From positions 5,022,001 through 5,086,000 of the forward strand of contig OZ004587.1 of NCBI GenBank assembly GCA_963924555.1: a stretch of DNA of 64,000 nucleotides, in the 5' to 3' direction. Below the pieces are notes generated by a model. That model was not told the origin of the DNA. It saw nothing but the letters and a program-made list of their open reading frames with translations, and did not search any database. Of the stretch, positions 12,001-23,851 are shown piece after piece. The DNA is from Crambe crambe (lineage: Eukaryota > Porifera > Demospongiae > Poecilosclerida > Crambeidae). Made by a program: the position numbers and the translations under genes. Numbering within the stretch: the first letter of the stretch is position 1; the number at the start of each line of letters is the position of its first letter.

Positions 12001-13211
12001 GTTTTCTCACGATCTGCAACCTTAGCTGATCTTAAATTCCAGCTTACTACTTCCACCACATCCACATCCATTTCTCTATATGCCAGAGTAGGTACCAATA
12101 CTCTACTCGACTTTGGCTTCAACCGAGCACTATCCAGCCATTGCAGATCTGATTCTCGCCCTCTAGGTCGGTATCGAAGAACCCTCTTCCGTTTCAGTAT
12201 ACCTGTTTCTGTCTTTGGAATCCCCTTGACCATTTCAATTGCTCTTCATGGACAATTAGATATAAACTTCAATACAAATGTCTGCATCGGTAGAACAGGA
12301 ACAGAGGCATCGGGAGCTTTGGGTGCAATAACTTTTAGATTGGGAGTCTCTATCGAAGGAAGTGCTTCTGTCAGCTTGCTGGTAAGTCAATGAGAAGTCC
12401 ACATTATGTACAATGACAAACCTTCTCAATTCTAAATGTTATTCTATATGTAAAATAAACTTGTAATATACTGACATTATTTTTGTCTGCATGCAGTGAA
12501 TCAGGCTAATATTAATTTCATCTTGTAGGTAGCACGAGCAGGCCTGTCTGCTGAGGCCACTTTCAACTATCAAATAGAGCCAACAGCAGGTGTGCAGGCT
12601 TGTACGGCATGCTGTACGTCCTCCGCAAGGTCGTGCATTGGAGTTTTCGACTCGAGACCCGATAATCAGATTGAATTATATGCATGGTACCAACTCGGAG
12701 GTGTAAGTACTTGCCATCAATTAGTGTCACTGCTAGGCCTTGATACGTAGATAACTAATAATGTTATTATAGCCAAAAAATGGCTAGAAAAATAGCTAGG
12801 TTCATATTTCAAGACAAAAAAAACATTTAGTCTTCTCTGCAGGACTTTCACTAATAGTTAACTTCTTATGGCACTGATTGTAGTATAAATTAGTGTTAAT
12901 AAGTAGCTACAGTGAATTTGCATTCACCTTGCACCTTTCACTATAGCTAATTGCCTAGCTTCTAGCACAATCTTGTTATTTCGTTGTTTATCTACTATCT
13001 TTTTTCTGTGCAGTTTTTTTCATGGGGGCGTCGCCGTCGTTTTAGTCCCTTGAGTACAAGCTGGAGCCTTCCTTCCCGAGGGAGAAGGCCTGTGACTCGG
13101 AGTTGCACTGGAAATTTGAATTCCATGTGTGTTGGTGGAGCTCTGAGCAGTCCCCTCTTCCCGACTACTTCACCAGTAGTCTCACAGACCTGTACGTGGG
13201 GAGCTAGCTAG
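9098..13211 (+). CDS. Large lipid transfer protein (vitellogenin/MTP-like), copy 2
   Basis: Paralogue of the gene at 2096-6349, transcribed divergently. Exons: 9098-9202, 9320-9428, 9496-9598, 9677-9892, 9956-10320, 10389-10496, 10584-10681, 10750-10833, 11023-12381, 12529-12702, 13014-13211; all junctions GT-AG, 972 aa. Residues 1-22 (MQHELTILIIAASVLQCFSN) are a signal peptide. About 36-300 resembles the LLTP N-terminal lipovitellin barrel, including FCFIQNSHGKIAAVYHST, KKGVAAAFQANF and an acidic DETEEEEETD run. Exon 9 (397-849) begins with the helical region containing VVHALGNTG, then RAKR at 643-646 (furin-like), then beta-rich sequence. Exon 10 has a Cys cluster (ACTACC) and exon 11 a basic tail (SWGRRRRF). 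It is the closest match to the donor of the first exon of the Calx-beta genes at 39-63 kb. Confidence 0.87.
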
Positions 13212-14005
13212 CTCCTGAGAACATGCCCCTCTGGATAAACTTTATTAATATAATACTATACGATAGTTGTTACCTTACAAACTGCATATTGCTAGCTACA
13301 TAATAGTTAGTTGTTCATTCTGGCTGCTGTATAGTTATGGCTAACAGTTATGGAACCTGATTATTTTATTTTTTTAAATTTCTTGTACACAGATTGTGAG
13401 AATTATAAAATTATTGTTTGCTACATCTGGCTACTATTTAACTGATGATCAGCCCCATGCATTCACAAATCTTTGGGTTATAATAGAGTTGACACTTGCT
13501 ATGTAGCTAGCTGGATAGCTTTATTAGAATGGAAGAATAATAGAATGGAATATCTGAACATTTTTATGTATGTATAGTTAATAGTCATTGCATGGACTGT
13601 TCCCTGAAAACAATAATTGTAGTTAAAGGCTCATTATCTATACAAATAGTGTGGTGTATAGGCCTTGATTGTAAAATATTTGCCTATAGCTATTATTCTA
13701 TTCTTGTGGCTATTCTTTTTGTATTATCTATAGCTATTCTTTTTATCTCATATGGTAAAGTGGGGTTCCACTTGTTGAACCCCTACTTGGCCCGACATGT
13801 CACACCAAGAGTCAGGCATCTGTTGGTGGAGGTATATAGGTAGTAGCCTTAATTGACAATCAAGCTCCTCAAGATGATTAGCATAATTAGCTACGTACTC
13901 AATCATTTTCTGTGACGTATAAAGTTTTGAAAAGCTCATAGACAAGCTGTCCAGCTGTGAGCTGACAAAACAGAGAATAGCTAGCTATAGTTACATATAT
14001 GCAAT

Positions 14006-14007
<2 letters not shown>
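13212..14007. other. Intergenic
   Basis: Downstream flank of LLTP copy 2. It is AT-rich with repeated TAGCTATT words, and no supported gene, RNA or element terminus was found. Confidence 0.5.

Positions 14008-14054
<47 letters not shown>
14008..14054. repeat. (GA)n microsatellite
   Basis: Uninterrupted AG/GA dinucleotide run immediately before the reverse-transcriptase relic. Confidence 0.95.
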
Positions 14055-14056
<2 letters not shown>

Positions 14057-14287
14057 ATAAAGTATGCTGATCTCCTGGAGACTGTGCGTAGTAAAGGATA
14101 TAAAGGTTGTCTACTAACTGTTAAAGTTGGATCACGTGGCCTACCAAATACATCGAGTTTTACAAAATTAAAAGAACACCTAGGCCTAACAAATAAGATT
14201 ACAAAGGAACTAATGATTAACACTGCTAAAGGAGCCATTAATGAATCTTTCTTGATCTGGAAAGCCAGAAATAACAGAACACAGTGA
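14055..14287 (+). pseudogene. Non-LTR retrotransposon reverse transcriptase, C-terminal remnant
   Basis: The frame reads ...RSKGYKGCLLTVKVGSRGL followed by LKEHLGL, ITKELMINTAKGAI and IWKARNN, ending at TGA 14285-14287. The order V-GSRGL, a small helical region, then a terminal W-x-x-RN resembles the extreme C-terminus of LINE-type reverse transcriptase ORFs common in sponge and cnidarian genomes. Nothing upstream encodes the catalytic core, so this is a 5'-truncated relic between two GA microsatellites. Family assignment rests on pattern recall without an alignment. Confidence 0.55.
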
Positions 14288-14445
14288 CATTACCATGCTC
14301 ATCATGCTTACTGCCTCCCTCCCCCTCTTTAATTCTTATTTTATTTTTGTGTGTGCCAGGTAATTGTGCATGGCTGTCGTCTTGACAAAATGATCCTGGA
14401 ACAACTCACCCCTCATTTGTATTCACCACAAATCAAATGAAGAGT

Positions 14446-15104
<659 letters not shown>

Positions 15105-16841
15105 TGCCATGCGTCAGAGTGGTGACATCAGGACTTTGGGAAAAATTAATCAGACTCACCTCATTGGTCGCATGGAGTTGTGTGATGATGACGGAGTGTA
15201 GAGAAAAATATGTGCAGGTGGATTGGATGAAAAAGATACAAAAGTTGCATGTAGACAAATGGGCTTCTCTGACCAAGGTACGTACAATCATATGCTGAGT
15301 AAAGGATACTTTGGGATCAAATACTTTGTCCTTTGCAGAGAGGTTATCCTTTTCTTGAAGGTTAAAAATGTAGTGATGCTATGGGAAGGGGGCCCAAAAG
15401 AGCATCCTTTGTTGGGAGGTCTAAGAGGACCCTTCATCAGAGGTTCCATTGTAGTACGTAGCTACATAGGTAACAAGGAGTAAAATTTTGTAAAGACTCA
15501 TGTTATGGCAAGAGTCCATCACTCAGAAGGAGGTTCCATACATTTGGCTGCAGTGGGAATGAGCAAAATCTTACTGCCTGCTCAAAGATAAAAGCTAATG
15601 TACATTGCACTCAAGCTGCAGGAGTTGCATGAGCGCAAGTGTTCGTGTGTGTGGTATCTTACAGGTAGCTAACAGATAGGGTCTGCCCAGAATTCTTATA
15701 GCTAATAGGGTGTCCCTTTGGATGATCAAAACCATCACTGATACTATGAGTACTACTAAAGCTAAGTGGTCAAAATGGCTAGCTACATAACGGGTGGCCA
15801 ATGGTGGCCACTGCATGTCAACCAGTGTGGGTATACCCTGGATCGTATAGTAGACTGCAGAACTGCCAGACAATAATAGTACTGACTTAATTTAATGACT
15901 TCTGTAATTACTCTCTCCTTGTGTCCATTCCTCTATAGAGAAAATTCTAGAATATATAGTAGCTACCAGAGTCTGATAACTACATATAAACAGATTACAT
16001 AGCATAAACTAAAATTACAATTAGAATGTGCTAAAGTACAAGTATTTGTCAGCATGTGGGTGTGTGCAAGTGTTATATGTGTGTTATTTACCACAATAAT
16101 AGGGAAATGCACACTATAGGTTAGCTGAAACTACATAAGAGAGTGAACCCCTCTACAGTAATCAATGGAAATATGTAGCTATATATCATGTGTAGCTAAT
16201 TGTAATAGTGTACATAGGTATCAAGGTATCAGAAATATTGACAGAAACCTCTACCAGTTGTGTGGCAACAACGAATGTTATCACTCTCATGGAACAGATG
16301 GTTATCACAGTGACAGACAGGGAGCAATCCGGTACCTAGTATCACTTCCTGTACAGTGACGCCATCAAGCATGCAGGCTTCGTTCGAGACTGGACACCCC
16401 CTGGCAAAGGAATGTAACTGTGCAGAGGTCTGGGGGTACTGGCAGCTCTCATGGTCTTAGGAATGGTTGGTGTGATCCTGGGGTGGGTGTGGTCATGTCA
16501 CCGAAGAAGAACCATTCAGGAGAAGTCAGTACGTATATCATTATGTACATACTATTCTTGTTGAATGATGTAGAACTGCCTCTGTCTCCTCACCACACCC
16601 CTTAGTCCAATACGATTCCACTGGTCCCCAGGACAACCCCACTTATGGCACTCCTGAAGGGGTTTCCTCAACTTATGACATCATCAAGGATGAACAACCA
16701 CCCATGGAAGGGGAGCACGATTATCAAGTGCCGGAAGAAATGGAGGGAGGTACATATGAGGTTCCCTTCCAAACAAGGGGGGACATCAACTCCATTGATG
16801 ATGACCAGAAGGTCTACTTCAAACTCCAGAACAAAAATTAA
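15105..16841 (+). pseudogene. SRCR-domain transmembrane receptor, decayed copy A
   Basis: 15109-15277 encodes an SRCR N-terminal half, GRMELCDDDGV-stop-RKICAGG then DEKDTKVACRQMGFSDQ, ending at a GTACGT donor. The stop (TAG) replaces the Trp kept in copy B. About 15482-15632 gives the SRCR C-terminal half (CSGNEQNLTACS, then AGVAC). About 16411-16525 encodes a transmembrane helix (ALMVLGMVGVILGWVWSC) followed by basic residues. 16606-16841, after an AG acceptor, encodes an intact cytoplasmic tail with DNPTYG (an NPxY-type motif), STYDIIKDE and TYEVPF, ending in TAA. SRCR receptors are numerous in sponges and act in surface recognition. The stop in the SRCR half and further stops between exons make a functional product unlikely unless exons are skipped. 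Confidence 0.6.
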
Positions 16842-17829
16842 AGTAGCTATAATAGCTATGAATAATGCAGTTGAACAAGTTTTTCCAGTTAAGACTCATT
16901 GACTCATTAACTAGTGCTATTACGATAATATTATTGTGAGTTACATAATTATAATGATAATAATTATAGCTACTCTCTACACCAGTATTCTAGCAGATGC
17001 AGTGGTATGTACCACTCAGCTCAGCCACCTGCTAGGGCGCAAAAAAAGAAAAGAAAAAAAAAGCATTGTTGGATTTGACAGCATGCACTTACGTACATAT
17101 AGGTACGTATGAAAGGGGGGCCTATGGCACAAAACATTAAAAGCTTGAAGCTAGCTACATTATTAAACATAACACACCATCTATAATGGATTAAAATGAC
17201 AGTGCTACTACCATTGTCCAATAATACTCGTAAGTGCTATCACAAAATTAGATTATACTCTCAAGTGTTTCTACATCATGGAGTGATAAAGTACGTATAC
17301 GTACGTATGTATCAAACACATAGCTCTGTGATCAAGGAACCTTTCCATGGATCTAGCTGGGCATCCTCATCCAAGCAAGTTAGCTATAGTAACACTGCAT
17401 GCTTTAAACTCCAAAGCTTATGATTCATTTAATCATGTTAGCTATTTAGTATACATACAATTCCTGTAGCTAGCTATGGTTGTAATAATAATTTTCATTA
17501 AAATAATCCTAGCTAGCTAGCTAGCTATAGTTATTCACATAATTATTCCAGACTAGTTTGTGTACAATTAGCTACCCTATTACATACATATGCCATCATA
17601 TACCCTATTATGTACCCCATTAGCTATGTACCCTATTATGTACCCCATTAAATATGCACCCAGCTATCATGCTATATTGTTTTTACTGTTGTAGCTACAT
17701 CAGTTTTACTTTTCACACAATTGCCATGTTGAGAAACCCCCAAAAATATTAGCTATAGCTAAAAAAAAAAGTTGTTAAAGTCAACATTTAGCACATTCCT
17801 CACAATGTCATCATTTACATTATTTGTAG
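16842..17829. other. Spacer between the two SRCR relics
   Basis: No gene supported. 17508-17528 is an AGCTAGCTAGCTAGCTA run, and about 17575-17660 holds short imperfect repeats of TACCCTATTATGTACCCCATT. Confidence 0.5.
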
Positions 17830-19743
17830 AGGCTGCTAAGTGTCAGCCTGGTAGCATTAGGCCAGTGGGGATACTCAATTGAACTCACCTATTTAGTCGT
17901 ATGGAGTTGTGTGATGATGATAGAGTGTGGAGAAAAATATGTGCAGGTGGATGGGATGAAAAGGATACACGTGTTGCATGTAGGATTCTCTGACCAAGGT
18001 ATATAGCTATATGCAATCATGTAGAACATGTAGCTATGCAGCTACAATATTCATTAGCTATTACTTAATTCTTTTCACAGGAGCAAAATTTTGCTTGAAC
18101 TCATGTTACGTATGGCAAGAGTTTATCACTCCATATGAGGGCACATTCATTCCGATGCAATTGGAATGAACAAAATCTTATTGACTGCTCAAGGACAAAA
18201 TCTACTGGACGTTGTACTAATACTGCAGGAGTGGCATGTATGCTGTGTAATGTAATATTGTGTGCCACAGTACAGCTGAAATATTTCTTAGTTACACTAT
18301 GAAAAATAAGGGATTTCCCTTGCGTTTCCAAGAAACCTGAAGGAAACAATATCATAGTGTATATTTTTTGTAGGATATGCAAGGGCATGTGCATGATATT
18401 TTGAATAGGAAACATAAAAGTGTGCCATAGCTATGTACCTTTCCACATCTTTCCTATAGAGGATATTTTTCATACGTAGTAGGTGACTGAGCCCCACCAT
18501 AGTCATGTTATAAAACTGTGAGCATTATTGCTTAGCTTTCAAGAAATGGCTAGCTATAGCATAGCTGACTGGCTACATACGTATAAGTTAGCTAGCTAGC
18601 TAAGCTGTCATAGCTACAATGTGTTGTGATGCAATGAATTTGGGTAGAGGACCCCAGCAACAGACAATCTCATTCATGGCATGGCTATAAGAGTGCATGG
18701 AGACTCAGATGTGCATGATAGTATACACAATGCTTTTCTCGCATAGTTTACTTTGGTGGAATAAAATCGAGCATGGATTGACCACCTAGCTACACCCATG
18801 CACTTCTAATTAATAGCTAGCTAGCTAATTATAACATGTACAGGTGTCAGGGAATCAGAAATAGTGACAGAAAACTTTACCAGTTGTGTGGCAACAACAG
18901 TTATCACTTTCAAGGAACAGATGGTCACCACAGTGATAGAGAGAGGGCAGTGCACTCAGGTGGTAGCTACCTAGCATCATGATCATGCCACAAACCTCCT
19001 GTACAGTAACACCACCAAGTATGCAGGCAGCTACCAGGAACGTGTCAGGGACAGGTCACTGTCAGACAAAGGAATATAACTGTACTGCCTTAAGTGGAGG
19101 TCTGGGGGCACTGGCAGCTCTTATGGCCCTAGGGGTGGTAGGTGTGGCCCTAGGATGGGTGTGGTCATGTCAAAAGGGAAGAAGAAAATATGGTGACAAA
19201 GAAAGGTACTACATAGCTACATGAAATAATGCAATTAGCTAGCTATAGCTAATGGTTTTATGAAACAGTGCAGCTGAAATGAATGAAAATTCCAGCTATG
19301 GTACTTCCCTTCACAAGAAGAATCCTTTAAGAGAATATAAGTAAGCAATTGTGTACCAAACAACTACCTTTGTGTGTAATAGTCCTCAAAATCCACACAA
19401 AGAATAGGGAAAGTAGGAAATATGGTTACAAAGAGAGGTGTAGTGCAGCTGAAATGAATGAAAATCCCAGTTATGCTATTTCCTTCACAAGAAGAACCCT
19501 TTAAGAGAATATAAGTAAGCAATTGTGTACACAACTAGCTACTAGCTACATGATATAGTCCCAGGTAGATCAAAATCAGCCCATTCCTATCTGATCCGAT
19601 ACAGTTTCACTGGTCCCCAGGACAACCCCACTCATGGCACTCCTGAAGGGATCTCTTCAACCTATGACATCATCAAGAACGAACCATTATCCACAGGGGA
19701 ACACAATTACCAAATGCTGGAGGAAATAGAGGAAAGTATATAG
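17830..19743 (+). pseudogene. SRCR-domain transmembrane receptor, decayed copy B
   Basis: Tandem relative of copy A. 17830-17999 reads EAAKCQPGSI, an in-frame TGA where copy A has Gln, then SRMELCDDDRVWRKICAGG and DEKDTRVACR. The following QMG is lost by an 8-base deletion that shifts the frame into FSDQ. About 18083-18238 holds the SRCR C-terminal half (NWNEQNLIDCSR, TNTAGVAC) with a frame disturbance. About 18979-19224 encodes an extracellular stalk and a transmembrane helix (LAALMALGVVGVALGWVWSC). A short exon (AEMNENSSYG) is tandemly duplicated at about 19266-19350 and 19446-19530, the second copy having a one-base loss. About 19600-19743 is the tail exon (TGPQDNPTHG, where NPTY has become NPTH). 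The family is clear; the gene is very probably dead. Confidence 0.6.
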
Positions 19744-20544
19744 CTATGAGGTCCTCATTCATACAGGGTCAAATATTACTTCCATTGACGATGACCAGAA
19801 AAATTACTCCATCCCACTCCATCAGTGAACATAGAGTACACTGTAACAGACTGATATGCAAGTCACCATCACATTGTACCATTGTACTAATTTTTTTCCA
19901 CAAAAGACTCATCACTAACTCATTATGGATATTGTCACATTGTCACCATGTTATCACTTATAAAATAAATCATTATAGATCACTTTCACAATAAATATAA
20001 CTATACATAATTATGTGCATTGATCATACTACAAACCTCCTATACAGCAGTAGTAATAATGATAATCCAAAAACTCCTCCAGAATGCACCAATTGAGACT
20101 CTGGGGCCCCAGATCCCCCCTCCAACTGTGTGATCCCCCCAACTTAAAGTTGGCTCTTCCACCCCTACATCATTGTCATTGATGAATCTGACAGATGCTG
20201 AAGTCAATTCTACCACAGTGCCTGAATGAAGAAATAAAGTCCACAGTTAGCTAGCTAGCTACAAACCTGACACTTCTGAACTTATTGATGTTGAAGGGGA
20301 AAACTTAAGAATTCTTTTGAGATCGCTGGCTTAGCTGCTGGCCATGTGCATGTATTATGATTGTGGTACATAATTAGCTAATTAATATAAACCACTAAGC
20401 ATAATACTGCATATTTGTGGTTGATCAATAGTTACAGAGTTAAAATCACTATTAGTGTGGCCTTTAATTTTATGGGGGTTCCAGCCTATAGGAGCCCCCC
20501 ATGGGTATAATTTCATGAGGGCTGTAGCCCCCATGGTTCCTATG
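19744..20544. other. Intergenic
   Basis: Downstream of SRCR relic B. 20090-20160 is a C-rich stretch with runs of GATCCCCCC. No supported gene. Confidence 0.45.
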
Positions 20545-20560
20545 CCACAGCACTGGAGTG

Positions 20561-20640
20561 TGTGGATCTCTGTAGCTATATAAGGGAGACTCTAGCCAAT
20601 TCTAATCATGCTTACTCAGTGATCTGAGCTGTAGCCCCCA
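20561..20640 (+). promoter_or_regulatory. Upstream duplicate of the 20.8 kb promoter
   Basis: GTGGATCTCTGTAGCTATATAAGGGAGACT followed by AGCCAATTCTAATCATGCTTA and CAGTGATCTGA parallels 20770-20850 (TCTCTGTATATAAAGGAGACT, AGCCAATTCTAATCAGCTTA, CAGTCATCTGA). Both contain a TATA element and the same downstream bases, but no open frame follows this upstream copy. Confidence 0.6.
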
Positions 20641-20769
20641 TGGTTTAGAAATGAAAGTGTATTTTGCATACTAAGGAATGCTCTCTGTATACCTATACTG
20701 TTTACAGGGAACATTCCTTTGGCACACTCTTGTTTTTACAGTGTACATGTGCACCAGAGTGTAGCATGC

Positions 20770-20850
20770 ATGTGAGTCTCTGTATATAAAGGAGACTCAC
20801 AGCCAATTCTAATCAGCTTATTCAGTCATCTGAATAGTAAAACGATCTGA
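20770..20850 (+). promoter_or_regulatory. Promoter of the secreted 325-aa gene
   Basis: TATATAAAGG at about 20781-20790 lies some 70 bases upstream of the ATG at 20856, followed by AGCCAATTCTAATCAGCTTA. The spacing fits a TATA promoter with a short leader. Confidence 0.55.
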
Positions 20851-20855
20851 AAACA

Positions 20856-21833
20856 ATGGCAAACATGGCATATATTATCTTAGTGATGTCAGTTCTCTTC
20901 TTTACCTTGGAGTTTTGCGGTGCGCAACAACCACGGACTGTTCCAGTCAAGGTCTTAACGAGTGAACATGATGGTACTTGCCCTCCTGAATCTCATGTCA
21001 CCAATGCTGTGAATGAACTAAGAGACACTTTGATTTACTACGGCCTCACTGAAGACCATCCTGCTAGTTCCTGCGAAATTCTACCCTCAAACACCCCTTC
21101 TGGTTACTACTGGATTGGTACACAAGGATCCTCTGTCAGAGTGTACTGTAATATGAATGCAACTTCTGGGAACCTGACAAGAGGATGGATGAGGGTGGCC
21201 TACATAGACATGAGAAACACCAGTCACCAGTGTCCCAATGGACTTACGCTTCTGTCAAGGAATTCACCACCGAGAAGAGTGTGCGATATAAATATTTATG
21301 GATGCGTTAGCAAAAATTTCTCTGTCCATGGGGTAGAGTATAGTCGTGTGTATGGAAGAATTGTCGGATATCAGAAGAGCGCATCTGCTGCATTTTACTA
21401 CAGTAGTCGCAACATCGATCAACCATACGTATTTGGGGTGAGCCTGACTCATGGTCAAAGCCCCCGCAAGCATATCTGGACTTTTGCAGGAGCAGCCGAT
21501 GAGACAACTGGTTCTTCAACATGGAAATGTCCTTGTAGCAATATAAACATATCTCCAGCACCACGTGTTCCTTCATTTGTTGGCAGTGACTATTTTTGTG
21601 ATACTGCCCTCAGTGTGCCATTTAGGAGTGTACCCAGGGTATTCCAACCTGCTGATCCCCTCTGGGATGGAAAAGGATGTGGTCCCACCAATACTTGCTG
21701 TACCTTCAATAATCCACCTTGGTTTTTCAAGGACCTTCCTTCCCCCACCAGTGACGACATAGAGATGAGAATGTGTCGACCTGATAGTGATGGACAAACA
21801 CCATTTGAAATAGTTGAGCTCTATATACAGTAA
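20856..21833 (+). CDS. Secreted protein with fibrinogen-C-like N-terminal motif
   Basis: Intronless 325-aa frame, intact from ATG to TAA. MAYIILVMSVLFFTLEFCGA is a signal peptide. SGYYWIGTQGSSVRVYCNM (about 83-101) followed by GWMRVAYIDM resembles the start of fibrinogen-related domains (GYY-I...V-V-CDM...GW). The rest does not follow a classical fibrinogen domain. It is Cys-rich (CPNGL, CPCSNINI, CGPTNTCC) with HGVEYSRVYGRIVGYQ and GVSLTHGQSPRKHIWTF blocks. The overall pattern resembles a lineage-expanded family of secreted proteins in sponges and cnidarians, possibly lectin-like in surface recognition. This role is inferred from architecture. A TATA element precedes it, and the gene is isolated between SRCR relics and a gene-poor region. 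Confidence 0.8.
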   Translation: MANMAYIILVMSVLFFTLEFCGAQQPRTVPVKVLTSEHDGTCPPESHVTNAVNELRDTLIYYGLTEDHPASSCEILPSNTPSGYYWIGTQGSSVRVYCNMNATSGNLTRGWMRVAYIDMRNTSHQCPNGLTLLSRNSPPRRVCDINIYGCVSKNFSVHGVEYSRVYGRIVGYQKSASAAFYYSSRNIDQPYVFGVSLTHGQSPRKHIWTFAGAADETTGSSTWKCPCSNINISPAPRVPSFVGSDYFCDTALSVPFRSVPRVFQPADPLWDGKGCGPTNTCCTFNNPPWFFKDLPSPTSDDIEMRMCRPDSDGQTPFEIVELYIQ

Positions 21834-23293
21834 CTTATGCAGCGAACCTGCACAACTCTGACTTATGCTGTAGCTAGTTGTAGAGAAATAATTATTGTTT
21901 AGTATTTCCTCTGTTTTTTGATTAGTTTTAGTTACACTAAAACTTCTTTTTTATAATAATTTTAGCCCCCAAATTTAGAATAAGACAAAATGAAGGTTAT
22001 GTAGGGGTGATAAGTCAATCATCAAAAAGTTTACAAACAAGAAGGGATATCTACAGGTACTTACATATCTAATGATGGCATAATAACATATAGCTACGTA
22101 AAAAGTCGTATATTATTAGCTACCCCATCATCATGGGTATCTGTTATAGCTTCATGTAGAGATAAAGCATTCAACATACAGTATATTCAAGTGAATTGCA
22201 TGATTGTGAATGTTGTCTTCTTTTGAATTTCAAAGCTTTCGTTTTTCGTTTACGAATGTGATGTTTTTCAAATGATTTATTTATTTTACGAACCATTGAA
22301 TCATGCCTTCACATTGGTCCCAACTGTCGTGGATTTATGTTCCATTCGAATATTCAATGTTGTGTTATTTGACTGGGTGGCAGCTTCTAACTTAAACAAA
22401 TTAACAGTCAAATAACATGCTATGGAATGCTCGGACTATTGGATGATAGACAGCTATCACAACTCAGGCTTTATGTACCTGTATGCATGTGTGATTTGTG
22501 TGGTTAGAATGTGGGTGGGTGAATGGTCTGGTCACAAAGAGTCAGGATATGACAGACTATCACTGATGCAGTTGATGAATAAATAAAATAGTGAGATATA
22601 ATGAGAGATTACAGGGTGTGTGGGTTTAAAATAAAAGCATGGACAGATGCAGTGTAAAGAACAGGGGAAGGTAGATGTGAAAATGATCCCATAGGTACTT
22701 GATGAGATGGTACTGAGACTACAATCCTGTGTTAAAATAGAAGTATCTGGTAGTAGAGATATAGGTATAGCAAAACTGAATTATTTTTTTTTGAGGCACC
22801 AGATCTTTAGACAAATGAGATATGGTTATCTAGCAATATCCTGCAGTTCTAGCCAGTACATTAATGGGAGTAAAGTAGTTGAGATTTGTATTCAGATTTG
22901 AATTCACTGAGAATGTATTTTGTGGTCCACCTTTGGACATGTTTGATGTTTTGAATGTCCTGCTTCCTTGTGGAGAACACCAGAAAGTAGCTAGCTACTG
23001 GGAGAAGAGAAGAAGATGCATCACATAGAATAGACACTCCCTGAACCACTTCCATAGGTTACCAGTTATACCCAGTTTCATTATAGCTCATTGTGGGGGA
23101 CTGTGGGGGACTGCCATCTTAGTCAAAAAAAAAAAGAAAAAAAATGGAAAGAGGGGGCTGTGTGCTTGCACCATGGCTGAAGTCTACACTACAGCTGCAT
23201 GGTACCACATTACTTGAAATAATTATGTTCACTAAAATCCAACAAACTATAGTAACTTCAGAGTTAACCATACATAACTAAGTATTGGATGAA
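21834..23293. other. Gene-poor intergenic region
   Basis: 3' flank of the secreted-protein gene and AT-rich sequence with no supported gene, RNA or complete mobile element. Confidence 0.5.
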
Positions 23294-23851
23294 TACCGTA
23301 AATCGGGAAATTTTCGTGTAAAATATCTTCGCGCTTTATTTTTCGATGTGTTTATTATTCATTTTTTGAATCACCCGCTAATTATTTTCAATAATGAAAA
23401 TTTCACTACTAAATCAAGCTGGAGAAAATGGCGGCAAGTGCTAGCGTAGAGTTCCAGATCGCTTAGTGTGTTCATGGTACCGTGACATGTGGGATGCCAG
23501 TCTAGGTGAAACGCTAGAGTGTGAGGGAGCCAATGAATGAAAAGGACAGGTACGCGGTGGTAGTGAAGAAATCAGGTACGATTATTGGACATGTGGTTGA
23601 AAGAAAATCTCGAACTAACTAACTCTGCCTCCACTTCACAATTCACTCAAGCAATAGCCGGAAGACCATCCTTCTGCTTTAAATACTTGAGGAGAGACTG
23701 CAAGCTAGCTAGCTAGTACGCAATGTGCTTTCTACCGTATATTTTCAATGTTTTAATAATCTGTTGTAGAAAATATTTCACGTGTTTAATTTTCATTGTT
23801 TGAGCCAACCGTGAATTATTTTTAACAGTGAAAATTTCCCGGTTTACGGTA
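23294..23851. mobile_element. MITE with TACCGTAAA-type terminal repeats
   Basis: The left end TACCGTAAATCGGGAAATTTTC is mirrored at the right end by GAAAATTTCCCGGTTTACGGTA; the terminal repeats match at about 20 of 22 positions. Similarity extends inward in part (GTGTTTAATTTTCATT and the complement of related sequence). TA at both ends fits a TA target site as in Tc1/mariner-like elements. No transposase frame inside, so it is non-autonomous. Confidence 0.8.
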
